Source: Geobacter sp.
Lineage (GTDB): Bacteria > Desulfobacterota > Desulfuromonadia > Geobacterales > Pseudopelobacteraceae
NCBI GenBank assembly: GCA_027346925.1
Contig: DAIERH010000035.1
Span: 1-14,742, forward strand
Length of the DNA: 14,742 nt
Reading direction: 5' to 3'
The notes beneath the pieces were generated by a model. That model did no database searches. It was not told the DNA's origin and was given only the letters and a program-made list of their open reading frames with translations. Each line of letters starts with the position of its first letter. Position 1 is the stretch's first letter. Below, in pieces: positions 5,845 to 13,758 of the stretch. The position numbers and the translations under genes were made by a program.

Positions 5845-6396
5845 ATGATGATGGATGCGGAAACGGTGTTGAGCGGATACTTTGCGGTTGAGGCGCTGGA
5901 GGTTGTAGTCACCCATGGCCGGGTGGTGGCTGACCTGTCGCTGGCGATCGGGCGCTGCCTGGCGCTGCCGGATGCCGACCTCTGCTTCATCGAGGAGGCG
6001 GCCATGCTCCACGATATCGGCATCTGTCGCGTCGAGGCCGCTGAGATCGGGCTGCACGGGATGCATCCCTACATCATGCACGGCATCCTGGGGAGGGAGA
6101 TACTGGAAGCTGAGGGGCTGCCGCGGCATGCCCTGGTGTGCGAGCGGCACATCGGCGTCGGTCTGACCGTCTCCGACATCGTCAGTCAGCGTCTGCCGCT
6201 GCCGCAACGCGACATGATCCCCCACACCCTGCCGGAGGAGATCATCTGTTTCGCCGACTTGTTCTTCTCAAAAAAGCCGGGCCGGCTGGAACGGAGAAAA
6301 CCGGTGGGAAAAGTCCGGGCCAAGCTGGCGGGCTTTGGCAGTGACAAAATTCAAATATTTGACTCCTGGTTGGGGCGCTTCGGGGCAGCGCTCTGA
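5845..6396 (+). CDS. HD-domain phosphohydrolase, HDIG type
   Basis: This 183-residue protein has a single HD domain with the full metal-ligand series H24 (THGRVVADL), H56-D57 (LHDIGI), H79 (MHGILGREIL), H102 (CERHIGVGL) and D138 (IICFADLFFSKKP). This pattern of two extra histidines matches HD proteins with a dinuclear metal site. Substrates in the family are nucleotides or phosphate esters, and the one here is unknown. There is no GYP motif, so a cyclic-di-GMP phosphodiesterase role is not supported. The ATG at 5845 is chosen from three tandem ATGs because GGAG ends 6 bases before it. The ATGs at 5848 and 5851 are alternatives. It appears monocistronic: 143 bases with a separate promoter precede pheA. 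Confidence 0.85.
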   Translation: MMMDAETVLSGYFAVEALEVVVTHGRVVADLSLAIGRCLALPDADLCFIEEAAMLHDIGICRVEAAEIGLHGMHPYIMHGILGREILEAEGLPRHALVCERHIGVGLTVSDIVSQRLPLPQRDMIPHTLPEEIICFADLFFSKKPGRLERRKPVGKVRAKLAGFGSDKIQIFDSWLGRFGAAL

Positions 6397-6539
6397 CCAG
6401 TGGCGAGGCTGCCGCGGATGGGGTTGTGGCCCCACTCTCCGTTGCGTGTGACGATTTAAGTAATTGTTGCTTTTCACGCGGCTATCCAGTATAAATACTC
6501 CTCTGTTTACACCACCCCAGCACCCGCCAGGCGGCCCCC
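6397..6539 (+). other. intergenic region ahead of pheA
   Basis: This 143-base gap holds a short hairpin (TGGGG, six-base loop, CCCCA at 6419-6434) with no T-run, followed by an AT-rich segment carrying the pheA promoter. No aromatic-amino-acid leader peptide or T-box is evident: no run of Phe or Tyr codons with a ribosome binding site is seen. Confidence 0.4.
6467..6495 (+). promoter_or_regulatory. sigma-70-type promoter of the pheA-tyrA-aroA cluster
   Basis: TTGCTT (6467-6472) and TATAAA (6490-6495) are separated by exactly 17 bases in an AT-rich stretch, 45 bases before the pheA start. Each box differs from consensus by one or two bases. Transcription would start near 6502. This is the only good promoter seen before the cluster. 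Confidence 0.65.
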
Positions 6540-7619
6540 TTGCAGCAGAATGCGCCGACAATCACAGACCTTCGCGACCGGATCGACGGTATCGACGACC
6601 GGATCGTCGAGCTTTTGAACGAGCGCGCACGGGTCGTCCTTGATGTTGGCCGTCTCAAGTCCGGCAGCAACCAGGAGTTCCATGTGCCCGGCCGCGAGCG
6701 CCAGATCTACGAGCGCCTGCAGAGCCTCAACCCCGGCCCGTTCCCCAACGATGCCCTGAAAAGTATCTACCGCGAGATCATCTCGGCCTGTCTGGCCCTG
6801 GAATCCCCCATGAAGGTGGCCTTTCTGGGCCCCAAGGCGACCTTCAGCCACTTGGCCACCATGCAGCAGTTCGGCCTGTCGGCCGAGTTGGTGCCGCTCA
6901 AGTCCATCCCGGCGGTATTCGAGGAAGTGGAGAAGGGCAAGGCCCTCTACGGGGTGGTGCCGGTGGAGAACTCTACCGAGGGGGTGGTCTCCCATACCCT
7001 TGACATGTTCGTGGAGAGCAGCCTCAAGATCACCGCCGAGATCCTTCTGGAGGTGCATCACGACCTGTTGTCCCGCACCGGCCGGATCGAGGACATCAAG
7101 AAGGTCTACTCCCATCCCCAGCCCATAGCCCAGTGCCGCCAATGGCTGGACGACCACCTGCCGGGCGTGCCGCTGGTGGACGTGGCCTCCACCGCCGTGG
7201 CGGCCCAGATCGTCAGCGACGACTACACCGCTGCCGCCATCGCCAGCGAACTGGCTGCCTCGCTCTACGATCTCAAAGTGGTCCGCAGCCGCATCGAGGA
7301 TCAGGTCAATAACTTCACCCGCTTCCTGGTGATTGCCCGCAAGGCGTGTGAGCGCTCGGGCAACGACAAGACCTCGATCCTCTTCTCGGTCAAGGACGAG
7401 CCGGGCATCCTCTGCCGCATGCTGGAGCCGTTCGCCAAGCGCGGCATCAACCTGTCCAAGATCGAATCGCGCCCCTACAAGAAGAAGGCCTGGGAATACA
7501 TCTTTTTCCTGGATCTGTCCGGCCATTTTTCCGATCCCGAGGTGGCGGCGGCCTTGGATGAACTCCGGGAGTGCTGCCAGTTCCTGAAGATCCTCGGGTC
7601 GTTCCCGCGGTCGATGTAG
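6540..7619 (+). CDS. pheA: bifunctional chorismate mutase / prephenate dehydratase
   Basis: This 359-residue enzyme converts chorismate to prephenate and then to phenylpyruvate in phenylalanine synthesis. An AroQ-type chorismate mutase domain lies at about 8-88, with LRDRIDGIDDRIVELLNERA and VGRLK. Prephenate dehydratase starts at M91 (MKVAFLGPKATFSH), with PVENSTEG and the catalytic NFTRF at 258-262. An ACT domain follows (KDEPGILCRML, then ESRP at 309-312), the site of feedback inhibition by phenylalanine in the family. Length is typical for the fused P-protein. The start is set at the TTG at 6540 because the mutase helix begins just after it and no in-frame ATG fits. The ribosome binding site is weak. 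tyrA follows after 12 bases. Confidence 0.95.
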   Translation: MQQNAPTITDLRDRIDGIDDRIVELLNERARVVLDVGRLKSGSNQEFHVPGRERQIYERLQSLNPGPFPNDALKSIYREIISACLALESPMKVAFLGPKATFSHLATMQQFGLSAELVPLKSIPAVFEEVEKGKALYGVVPVENSTEGVVSHTLDMFVESSLKITAEILLEVHHDLLSRTGRIEDIKKVYSHPQPIAQCRQWLDDHLPGVPLVDVASTAVAAQIVSDDYTAAAIASELAASLYDLKVVRSRIEDQVNNFTRFLVIARKACERSGNDKTSILFSVKDEPGILCRMLEPFAKRGINLSKIESRPYKKKAWEYIFFLDLSGHFSDPEVAAALDELRECCQFLKILGSFPRSM

Positions 7620-7631
7620 GGGCGAGACCGG

Positions 7632-8495
7632 ATGACCGTGATGATAGATCGTCTGGCCATAATCGGCGTGGGGCTGATCGGCGGCTCCCTTGCCCGCGCC
7701 CTGCGCGAGGCGGGTGCCGTGAAGAGCGTGGTCGGCATAGGCCGCTCCCGCGCCAACCTGGAAGACGCGCTCTCCCTGGGTATTTGCGACGAGATCAGTC
7801 AGGATGCCGTTCAAGGGGTGCGGGGCGCCGACATGGTGTTCATCTCCGTGCCGGTCTGCGCCATCCCTTCAGTGGTGGGCGAGATCGCGCCGGCCCTGTC
7901 CCCCGGCTGCATCGTCACCGACGGCGGCAGCGTCAAGGCGGCTATTGTCCGGGAATGCGAGGCGCTCATGCCGCCAGGATGCCACTTCGTGGGCGGTCAC
8001 CCCATCGCTGGCACCGAACACTCGGGCGCGGCCGCCTCGTTCGCCACCCTCTACCGGGGCAAACGCTGCATCCTGACCCCCACGGAACGCACCGACCCCG
8101 CGGCCCTGGAGTTGGTCGCCCGTCTCTGGCGGCTTACCGGGGCCGATGTCTGCTCCATGGAACCGGGTCATCACGACCGGATCTTTGCCGAGATTTCGCA
8201 CCTGCCCCACGCCGTGGCCTATGCCCTGGTGCATGCCGTGGGCATGGCGGACGTTGAGGGAGAGAACGTACTCTCCTACACCGCCGGCGGTTTTCGCGAC
8301 TTCACCCGCATCGCCTCCTCGGACCCGGCCATGTGGCGCGACATCGCCCTGATGAACCGGGAAGCACTCCTGAAGAGCATCGACGGCTTTTCCGCCAGCC
8401 TGGCCGAACTGCGGCGGCGCATCGATGCAGGCGACGGGGTGGGGTTGAGCGAGTTTTTCACCATAGCGAAGCAGTTCCGCGACGGGATACTATAA
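7632..8495 (+). CDS. tyrA: prephenate dehydrogenase
   Basis: This 287-residue enzyme oxidatively decarboxylates prephenate to 4-hydroxyphenylpyruvate for tyrosine synthesis, using NAD(P). The nucleotide-binding fold begins at once with IIGVGLIGGSLA (residues 10-21). VGGHPIAGTEHSG and the SHLPHAVAYAL segment carry the conserved catalytic and prephenate-binding His residues of the family. No ACT domain is fused, and the length suits the monofunctional form. Whether it also accepts arogenate cannot be told. ATG at 7632 is used, with GGGG upstream overlapping the pheA stop. The ATG at 7641 is possible. Together with pheA it divides the prephenate pool between Phe and Tyr. Confidence 0.95.
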   Translation: MTVMIDRLAIIGVGLIGGSLARALREAGAVKSVVGIGRSRANLEDALSLGICDEISQDAVQGVRGADMVFISVPVCAIPSVVGEIAPALSPGCIVTDGGSVKAAIVRECEALMPPGCHFVGGHPIAGTEHSGAAASFATLYRGKRCILTPTERTDPAALELVARLWRLTGADVCSMEPGHHDRIFAEISHLPHAVAYALVHAVGMADVEGENVLSYTAGGFRDFTRIASSDPAMWRDIALMNREALLKSIDGFSASLAELRRRIDAGDGVGLSEFFTIAKQFRDGIL

Positions 8496-8498
8496 AAA

Positions 8499-8576
8499 AG
8501 GACACAAATGACGCAAAGGGCACAAAGGAAAACATCGAGGTTCTGTCCTTGAAGTCCTTTATGTCCTTTGTATCCT
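8499..8576. repeat. imperfect inverted repeat with 9-base periodicity
   Basis: Two 31-base arms (8499-8529 and the reverse complement of 8546-8576) match at 23 of 31 positions, around a 16-base centre. Within each arm a 9-base unit repeats: GACACAAAT, GACGCAAAG, GGCACAAAG on the left and GTCCTTGAA, GTCCTTTAT, GTCCTTTGT on the right. As RNA the arms would form a long hairpin, helped by G-U pairs at two mismatches. It fills the tyrA-aroA gap. Similar 9-base-period repeats in bacterial intergenic DNA are known to me only by general recall. No T-run follows, so it is not a simple terminator. Confidence 0.75.
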
Positions 8577-8591
8577 ACTGGTGAATTAACT

Positions 8592-9881
8592 ATGAATTCC
8601 ATCACCATCAACCCGGCGCTGGCGGTAAAGGGCGAGATCAGCGTGCCGGGTGACAAGTCCATCTCCCACCGCTCGATCATGATGGGGGCCATCGCCAAAG
8701 GCGTCACCACGGTCACGGGTTTCCTGCGGGGCGAGGACAACATGTCCACCATGAACGCCTTCCGTGCCATGGGGGTGACGATCGACGACGACGGTGAAAC
8801 CATTGCTATCCACGGCCAGGGGCTGCATGGCCTCAAGGAGCCGGCGGACGTGATCGACTGCGGCAATTCCGGCACCACCATCCGGCTCATGACCGGGCTT
8901 CTGGCCGGCCAATCGTTCTTCTCGGTGCTGACCGGCGACCAGTACCTGCGCAAGCGCCCCATGAAGCGTGTGGTGGAACCGCTGGGCCGCATGGGTGCCC
9001 GCATTCTGGGGCGCAATCAGGGGAGCCTGGCCCCGCTGGCCATCCAGGGCGGCGGTTTGCGGGGCATAACCTACGAACTGCCCGTCGCCAGCGCCCAGGT
9101 CAAGTCGGCCATCATGCTGGCCGGCCTGTATGCCGACGGCGAGACCTCGGTGCGCGAGCCGAGCCTGTCCCGCGACCACTCCGAGCGCATGTTCCGGCTG
9201 TTCGGGGCCTCGCTGGAGGTGTTCAACAACGGCGTCACGGTCAAGGGGGGCGTGGAGCTTCAAGCCCAAGAGATCTCCGTGCCGGGTGACATCTCCTCGG
9301 CTGCCTTCTTCCTGGTTGCGGCGCTGATCACGCCCGGCTCCGAGCTTTTGATCCGCAACGTGGGGGTCAACCCCACCCGCACCGGCGTGATCGAGATCCT
9401 CAGGTCCATGGGGGGGAGCATCGAGCTTTTGGACGAGCGGGAGATCTCGGGCGAGCCGGTAGCCGACCTGATGGTACGATCATCGCGGCTGAAAGGGGTG
9501 GATATCGCGGGCTCCGTGGTGCCGCGGGCCATCGACGAATTCCCCGTCATCTGCGTGGCCGCGGCCTGCGCCGAGGGGCGGACGACGGTGCGTGATGCCC
9601 ATGAACTGCGGGTCAAGGAAACCGACCGCATTGCCGCCATTGCCGCCAATTTGCGCCGCCTCGGGGTCCAGGTGGACGAATGCGAAGACGGCATGGACAT
9701 CATGGGCGTGGAACGGCTTGCTGGCGGCGAGGTGGAGAGCTGCGGCGATCACCGCATCGCCATGTCCCTGTCCGTGGCGGCCCTGGTTGCGAAGGGAGGC
9801 ATCACTATAAACGATACCGACTGTGTGGCCACCTCATTCCCCACCTTTTTTCCGCTCCTGGAAAAGGTCGCGGTCAGGTAG
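8592..9881 (+). CDS. aroA: 3-phosphoshikimate 1-carboxyvinyltransferase (EPSP synthase)
   Basis: This 429-residue enzyme joins shikimate 3-phosphate and phosphoenolpyruvate to give EPSP, the step before chorismate. Visible motifs are VPGDKSISHR (K22), GNSGTTIRLMTG, KRPMKRV, and DEFPVICVAAACAEGRTTVRDAHELRVKETDR. The four motifs used to define class II EPSP synthases are all present: GDKS, SAQVK, RDHSE and NPTR. The glycine after GNS is kept, unlike in the CP4 enzyme. ATG at 8592 is chosen because homology starts there. A longer frame from 8568 translates the end of the inverted repeat. The ribosome binding site is weak (GGTG, 8580-8583) and lies just after the repeat. cmk starts 4 bases after the stop. 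Confidence 0.95.
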   Translation: MNSITINPALAVKGEISVPGDKSISHRSIMMGAIAKGVTTVTGFLRGEDNMSTMNAFRAMGVTIDDDGETIAIHGQGLHGLKEPADVIDCGNSGTTIRLMTGLLAGQSFFSVLTGDQYLRKRPMKRVVEPLGRMGARILGRNQGSLAPLAIQGGGLRGITYELPVASAQVKSAIMLAGLYADGETSVREPSLSRDHSERMFRLFGASLEVFNNGVTVKGGVELQAQEISVPGDISSAAFFLVAALITPGSELLIRNVGVNPTRTGVIEILRSMGGSIELLDEREISGEPVADLMVRSSRLKGVDIAGSVVPRAIDEFPVICVAAACAEGRTTVRDAHELRVKETDRIAAIAANLRRLGVQVDECEDGMDIMGVERLAGGEVESCGDHRIAMSLSVAALVAKGGITINDTDCVATSFPTFFPLLEKVAVR

Positions 9882-9885
9882 CGCC

Positions 9886-10587
9886 ATGGGCGAACGCAAG
9901 AACGGCCTGGTCATAGCCATCGATGGTCCTTCGGGCGCCGGTAAGAGCACGGTGACCAGCCGCCTGGCCAAGCGGTTGGGTTACAAGCAGATCGATACCG
10001 GCGCCATGTACCGGGCCGTGGCCTGGCTGATCAGCCAGACAGGCATCGATCCCGGCGATGAAGCCCAACTGGAGCGTTTCTGCGGTGATGTGGATGTGCG
10101 CTTCAATTGCGTCAACGGCACCCGGCGGGTCCTGGCCAACGGACTGGATGTGACCGATCATATCCGCACCCCGGAGATGTCCCTGATGACGTCACGCATC
10201 TCGGCCCTCAGACCGGTGCGTGAGGCCATGGTGCGCTCCCAGCGTTTTATGGGACGAAACGGCGGTGTAGTGCTGGAGGGACGCGATATCGGCACGGTCG
10301 TTTTCCCCGATGCGGAACTCAAGTTCTTTCTCTCCGCCTCCGCCGAGGAACGGGGCAGGCGGCGTTTCGCAGAGTTGATCGCCAAGGGGGAACAGGTGAC
10401 CCTGGAAGAAACCATCGCGGCGGTGGTGCAACGGGATCACCAGGACTCTCAGCGGGACCTGGCGCCGCTCAGGCAGGCGGAGGACGCCATTCCCATCGAT
10501 TCCTCCGGCATGGGGGTCGATGAGGTTCTGGACATGATGGAATCTATTTTTCGGGAAAAGATCAATCGGACGGGAACAGAGGAATGA
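9886..10587 (+). CDS. cmk: cytidylate kinase
   Basis: This 233-residue P-loop kinase phosphorylates CMP and dCMP with ATP. The Walker A loop is G14-P-S-G-A-G-K20-S21. IDTGAMYRAVAW is the CMP-binding segment, and EGRDIGTVVFPDAELKFFL and RRRFAEL follow as in the family. Length matches the usual 220-230. ATG at 9886 is selected because the Walker A loop then falls near residue 14. A frame starting at 9823 lies inside aroA. It is 4 bases after aroA and overlaps ispH by ATGA, so it is part of a translation-coupled run. Linkage of cmk to aroA and rpsA is common in proteobacteria. Confidence 0.95.
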   Translation: MGERKNGLVIAIDGPSGAGKSTVTSRLAKRLGYKQIDTGAMYRAVAWLISQTGIDPGDEAQLERFCGDVDVRFNCVNGTRRVLANGLDVTDHIRTPEMSLMTSRISALRPVREAMVRSQRFMGRNGGVVLEGRDIGTVVFPDAELKFFLSASAEERGRRRFAELIAKGEQVTLEETIAAVVQRDHQDSQRDLAPLRQAEDAIPIDSSGMGVDEVLDMMESIFREKINRTGTEE

Positions 10588-11426
10588 AAGTTATTCTGGC
10601 AAAACGGGCCGGATTCTGCTTCGGCGTCAAGCGCGCCACCCACATGGCATTCGAAGCGGCCGGCAAGGGGAGCAAGACCTATACCCTGGGGCCGATCATC
10701 CATTCCCCCCAGGTCGTGCAGAAGCTGGAGGATATGGGGGTCAAGGTCGTCAAGGATCTTGACAACACTGACAGCGGCACGATCATTATCCGCTCCCATG
10801 GCGTGCTGGCCAGCGAGATGGACGAGGCGGTACAGAAGCAGTTGGAGATCGTGGATGCCACCTGCCCGTTTGTCAAGAAGGCCCAGGAACATGTCAAGAG
10901 CCTTTCCGAGGCGGGCTACGGCGTTGTGGTCGTTGGTGACGCCGACCACCCCGAGGTGCAGGGGATCGTTTCCTACGGCGGCGACAAGGTGTTCGTGGTG
11001 GGATCGGGTGAAGAGGTCAAGAAGCTCCCCAAGATGAATAAGATCGGTATCGTTGCCCAGACCACCCAGTCTTTCGAGAACCTGAAAAACGTGGTGTCGG
11101 AATGCCTGCTGCGGGGCGGCGAGATCCGTGTCTTCAACACCATTTGCGACGCCACGGCGGTACGCCAGGAGGAGGCCAAGGAACTTGCCTGCCAGGTGGA
11201 CTGCATGCTGGTGGTGGGGGGATTCAACAGCGCCAACACCCGTCGCCTGGCCGAGGTCTGCGCCGAACTCCAACCCCGGACCCATCATATCGAGACCGCT
11301 GCCGAGATCAATCCCGGTTGGTTCGAGGGGGTCGAGCGGGTAGGGGTCACGGCCGGGGCATCCACCCCGAAGTGGATCATCGACGAAGTGATGAACCGGA
11401 TTGAGGAGATCAATAAAAGCAATTGA
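10584..11426 (+). CDS. ispH: 4-hydroxy-3-methylbut-2-enyl diphosphate reductase
   Basis: This 280-residue enzyme carries out the last step of the MEP isoprenoid pathway, reducing HMBPP to IPP and DMAPP with a 4Fe-4S cluster. Cluster cysteines are C12 (GFCFGVKRA), C95 (DATCPFVKK) and C189 (NTICDATAVRQ). The substrate-binding residues H41 (IIHSPQ), H73 (RSHGV), H123 and E125 (DADHPEV) are all in place, as is the TQSFEN block. The ATG overlaps the cmk stop (ATGA). The length is short and clean with no S1 fusion, although rpsA follows directly as a separate gene, the order that in some Clostridia and relatives is fused. Confidence 0.96.
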   Translation: MKVILAKRAGFCFGVKRATHMAFEAAGKGSKTYTLGPIIHSPQVVQKLEDMGVKVVKDLDNTDSGTIIIRSHGVLASEMDEAVQKQLEIVDATCPFVKKAQEHVKSLSEAGYGVVVVGDADHPEVQGIVSYGGDKVFVVGSGEEVKKLPKMNKIGIVAQTTQSFENLKNVVSECLLRGGEIRVFNTICDATAVRQEEAKELACQVDCMLVVGGFNSANTRRLAEVCAELQPRTHHIETAAEINPGWFEGVERVGVTAGASTPKWIIDEVMNRIEEINKSN

Positions 11427-11450
11427 ATTTTTGTGTGAATGTGCTAAATT
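11423..11450 (+). promoter_or_regulatory. probable promoter of rpsA
   Basis: TTGAAT (11423-11428) and TAAATT (11445-11450) are separated by 16 bases, with a TG dinucleotide one base before the -10 (extended -10). It overlaps the ispH stop and would give a 5' leader of about 57 bases ahead of the rpsA start. Another AT-rich candidate, TATAAC at 11450, has no well-spaced -35. Confidence 0.5.
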
Positions 11451-11514
11451 ATAACGCTTCATAAGCGACAGAAACACTAACGAAGTCAAAGAAACGTTCA
11501 GGGGGTAAGGTTTA

Positions 11515-13251
11515 ATGGTTGATTTCAAACGGCTCGATGCTGCCAACAACGGTGAACATGATGATCTGGATGCCGAGCAGCAGAGCAGCGAATTTGCCGC
11601 GCTCTACACGGAAAGCCTTAAGGAAAGGCCCGAGCGGGATAAGATTATAGAGGGAACGGTTGTTCGCATCGACCAGGAAACCGTACTCGTTGATATTGGC
11701 CTCAAATCAGAAGGTTTTGTCCCGGTTTCCGAGTTCCGCGACGCCAGCGGCGAACTGACGGTGAAGGTGGGCGACCGCATCCGCGTGCTGATGACCCGTG
11801 AGGACGGCAAGAAGGGCTATATCCTCTCCAAGAAAAAGGCCGACTATCTGGCTGCCTGGGAAAAGATCGGCGGCGCCGCCCAGGAGGGTGGCATTCTCGA
11901 GGGAACCATCACCGCCCGAGTGAACGGCGGCTACAGTGTGGATATCGGTATCCCGGCCTTCCTTCCCGCATCACAGGTGGACATTCGTCCCTCCTCCGAC
12001 GCCGACAGTTATATCGGCCTCAAGGGACGGTTCAAGGTCATCAAGATCAACCAGAAACGGGACAACATCGTCCTTTCCCGTCGCGCCCTGCTCGAGGAGG
12101 AACGTCAGGCCTCCCGCGAGATAACACTGGAAAAACTGGAAGAGGGGCAGATTGTCGAGGGTGTGGTCAAAAACGTGACCGAATACGGTGCATTCATCGA
12201 TTTGGGCGGGGTGGACGGCCTGCTGCACGTATCCGACCTCTCCTGGGGCCGTGTGGGCAAGCCGGCCGACGTGCTCAAGCCGGGGCAACCCATAACCGCC
12301 AAGGTGCTCAAGTTCGACCGTACCAAGGGCAAGATCTCGCTCGGCGTCAAACAGACACTTCCCGACCCCTGGCTGGAGGTGCCTTCCCGCTATCCGGTTG
12401 AAACCCGCATCAAGGGGCGCGTGGTCAGCCTGATGGAGTACGGTGCCTTCGTGGAACTGGAGCCGGGTGTGGAGGGGCTGATCCATGTGTCCGAGATGTC
12501 CTGGACCAAGCGGGTTCGCAGGGCCGCAGACATTCTCAGCGTCGGTGATGAGGTCGAGGCAGTGGTGCTGGGGCTGGACATGGGCAACCGCAAGATCTCC
12601 CTGGGCCTGAAGCAGGTCAGCGAAAATCCCTGGAAGACCATTGCCGAAAAATATCCGGTCGGCACCAAGATTGAGGGCCAGATCAAGAACATGACAGATT
12701 TCGGCATGTTCATCGGCATCGAGGAGGGCATCGACGGCCTGGTACACGTGTCCGACATCTCTTGGACCAAGCGGATCAAGCACCCCGGTGATGTCTATGC
12801 CAAGGGCGATATTGTCCAGGCAGTGGTACTCAAGGTCGATGTGGAGAACGAGCGCCTTTCCCTCGGCATCAAACAGCTCCATCCAGACCCCTGGAGCGTT
12901 GCGCCCAGCACCTATAAGGCTGGCGTCAAGGTCACCGGAAAGGTTACCTCGCTGACCGATTTCGGCGTCTTTGTCGAACTGGAGGAAGGGATCGAAGGAT
13001 TGATCCATGTTTCCGAACTCTCCCGCGAAAAGGTGCCCAGCGCAAAGACTTTCGCCGAGGTCGGCGACACCCTCGAAGCGGTGGTGTTGAGCTGCGACCC
13101 CAAGGAGCGCCGCATCTCTCTCTCCATCAAGGCCATGCATGTGGCGGCCGAGAAGGAGGAGTTCGAGCAGTATCTCGGTTCGCAGGGGAGCGCCACCTCG
13201 AATCTGGGTGAGTTGCTGAAACAGGAAATCAACAACAAGAACAATAATTAA
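11515..13251 (+). CDS. rpsA: 30S ribosomal protein S1
   Basis: This 578-residue protein contains six S1/OB RNA-binding repeats at about 44-112, 123-193, 208-278, 293-364, 380-451 and 467-538. Repeats three to six share the signature YGAFI/FGMFI, G(L)IHVSE(L/M)SW and ISLG(V/L/I)KQ. Repeats one and two are divergent and, in the family, dock on protein S2 and the ribosome. The protein helps unfold mRNA leaders and bring them to the 30S subunit. Length is close to E. coli S1 (557) with a slightly longer N-terminus and an Asn-rich tail. The ATG at 11515 has AGGGGG and AAGG just upstream. ihfB follows after 24 bases, the same order as in E. coli. Confidence 0.97.
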   Translation: MVDFKRLDAANNGEHDDLDAEQQSSEFAALYTESLKERPERDKIIEGTVVRIDQETVLVDIGLKSEGFVPVSEFRDASGELTVKVGDRIRVLMTREDGKKGYILSKKKADYLAAWEKIGGAAQEGGILEGTITARVNGGYSVDIGIPAFLPASQVDIRPSSDADSYIGLKGRFKVIKINQKRDNIVLSRRALLEEERQASREITLEKLEEGQIVEGVVKNVTEYGAFIDLGGVDGLLHVSDLSWGRVGKPADVLKPGQPITAKVLKFDRTKGKISLGVKQTLPDPWLEVPSRYPVETRIKGRVVSLMEYGAFVELEPGVEGLIHVSEMSWTKRVRRAADILSVGDEVEAVVLGLDMGNRKISLGLKQVSENPWKTIAEKYPVGTKIEGQIKNMTDFGMFIGIEEGIDGLVHVSDISWTKRIKHPGDVYAKGDIVQAVVLKVDVENERLSLGIKQLHPDPWSVAPSTYKAGVKVTGKVTSLTDFGVFVELEEGIEGLIHVSELSREKVPSAKTFAEVGDTLEAVVLSCDPKERRISLSIKAMHVAAEKEEFEQYLGSQGSATSNLGELLKQEINNKNNN

Positions 13252-13275
13252 GAGACGTTCAACAGGAGAGCCACC

Positions 13276-13554
13276 ATGACCAAGAGCGAACTGATTGAAA
13301 AGGTCGTGCAGACGCACGGAATGTTGAATTTGAAGGTTTCGGAAATGTTGGTCAACACGGTTTTCGATTCCATCGAGGAAGCCCTGAAGGCCGGCGACAA
13401 GGTTGAAATCCGTGGATTCGGGAGTTTCACCATCAGGGAACGGACCGGCCGCGAGGCACGCAACCCCAAGAGCGGTGAGGTTGTCACGATCCTTGCCAAG
13501 AAAACCCCGTTTTTCAAAACCGGCAAAGAACTCAAGGAGCGGGTCAACTGCTGA
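13276..13554 (+). CDS. ihfB: integration host factor beta subunit / HU-family DNA-bending protein
   Basis: This 92-residue protein of the HU/IHF family bends DNA in replication, recombination and promoter architecture. MTKSELIEKVV starts the helical dimer core. VEIRGFGSFTIRERTGREARNPKSGE carries the beta arm with the conserved R-N-P-x-S-G tip, whose Pro intercalates into DNA. Position straight after rpsA, as in many proteobacteria, favours the IHF beta subunit over HU. The subunit call rests partly on this context. AGGAG lies upstream of the ATG with normal spacing. It is probably co-transcribed with rpsA. Confidence 0.92.
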   Translation: MTKSELIEKVVQTHGMLNLKVSEMLVNTVFDSIEEALKAGDKVEIRGFGSFTIRERTGREARNPKSGEVVTILAKKTPFFKTGKELKERVNC

Positions 13555-13588
13555 TCGCGTTCCGAGGCTGTGTACGGCACGCTCGACT

Positions 13589-13675
13589 GCCCGGATGGCG
13601 GAACTGGTAGACGCAAGGGACTTAAAATCCCTCGGCCGCAAGGCCGTGCCGGTTCGACCCCGGCTCCGGGCACCA
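13589..13675 (+). tRNA. tRNA-Leu (anticodon UAA)
   Basis: This is an 87-base cloverleaf with acceptor GCCCGGA pairing TCCGGGC, discriminator A and encoded CCA (13673-13675). The anticodon stem AGGGA/TCCCT encloses loop CTTAAAA with anticodon TAA. A long variable arm (CGGCCGCAAGGCCG) marks a class II tRNA, and the T arm contains GGTTCGACC. All arms pair cleanly. Confidence 0.97.
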
Positions 13676-13688
13676 CGCCGAATACCGA

Positions 13689-13720
13689 AAAAGGGGCTGG
13701 TCAGATATGGCCAGCCCCTT
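13689..13720. terminator. strong hairpin between the tRNA genes, bidirectional terminator candidate
   Basis: A perfect 10-bp stem (AAGGGGCTGG at 13691-13700 with CCAGCCCCTT at 13711-13720) encloses a 10-base loop. On the plus strand only TT follows the stem, then GCGT. On the minus strand the stem is followed by five Ts (the A-run at 13688-13692). It could end rpsA-ihfB-tRNA-Leu transcripts, but the T-run favours minus-strand termination. No minus-strand gene is seen beyond it. Confidence 0.6.
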
Positions 13721-13758
13721 GCGTACCTCTGGGCATTGCAAAAAATCACCTCACACAT

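Noticed and set aside
6507..7814. Minus-strand 435-codon open frame antisense to pheA and the start of tyrA.
   Set aside because: His-, Gly- and Ala-rich low-quality translation typical of antisense shadows. pheA and tyrA motifs are clear on the plus strand.
13248..13676. Minus-strand open frame through tRNA-Leu and plus-strand frames with MAELVDARDLKSLG and VAQLDRATAF-type peptides.
   Set aside because: These are the well-known artefacts of translating tRNA genes.
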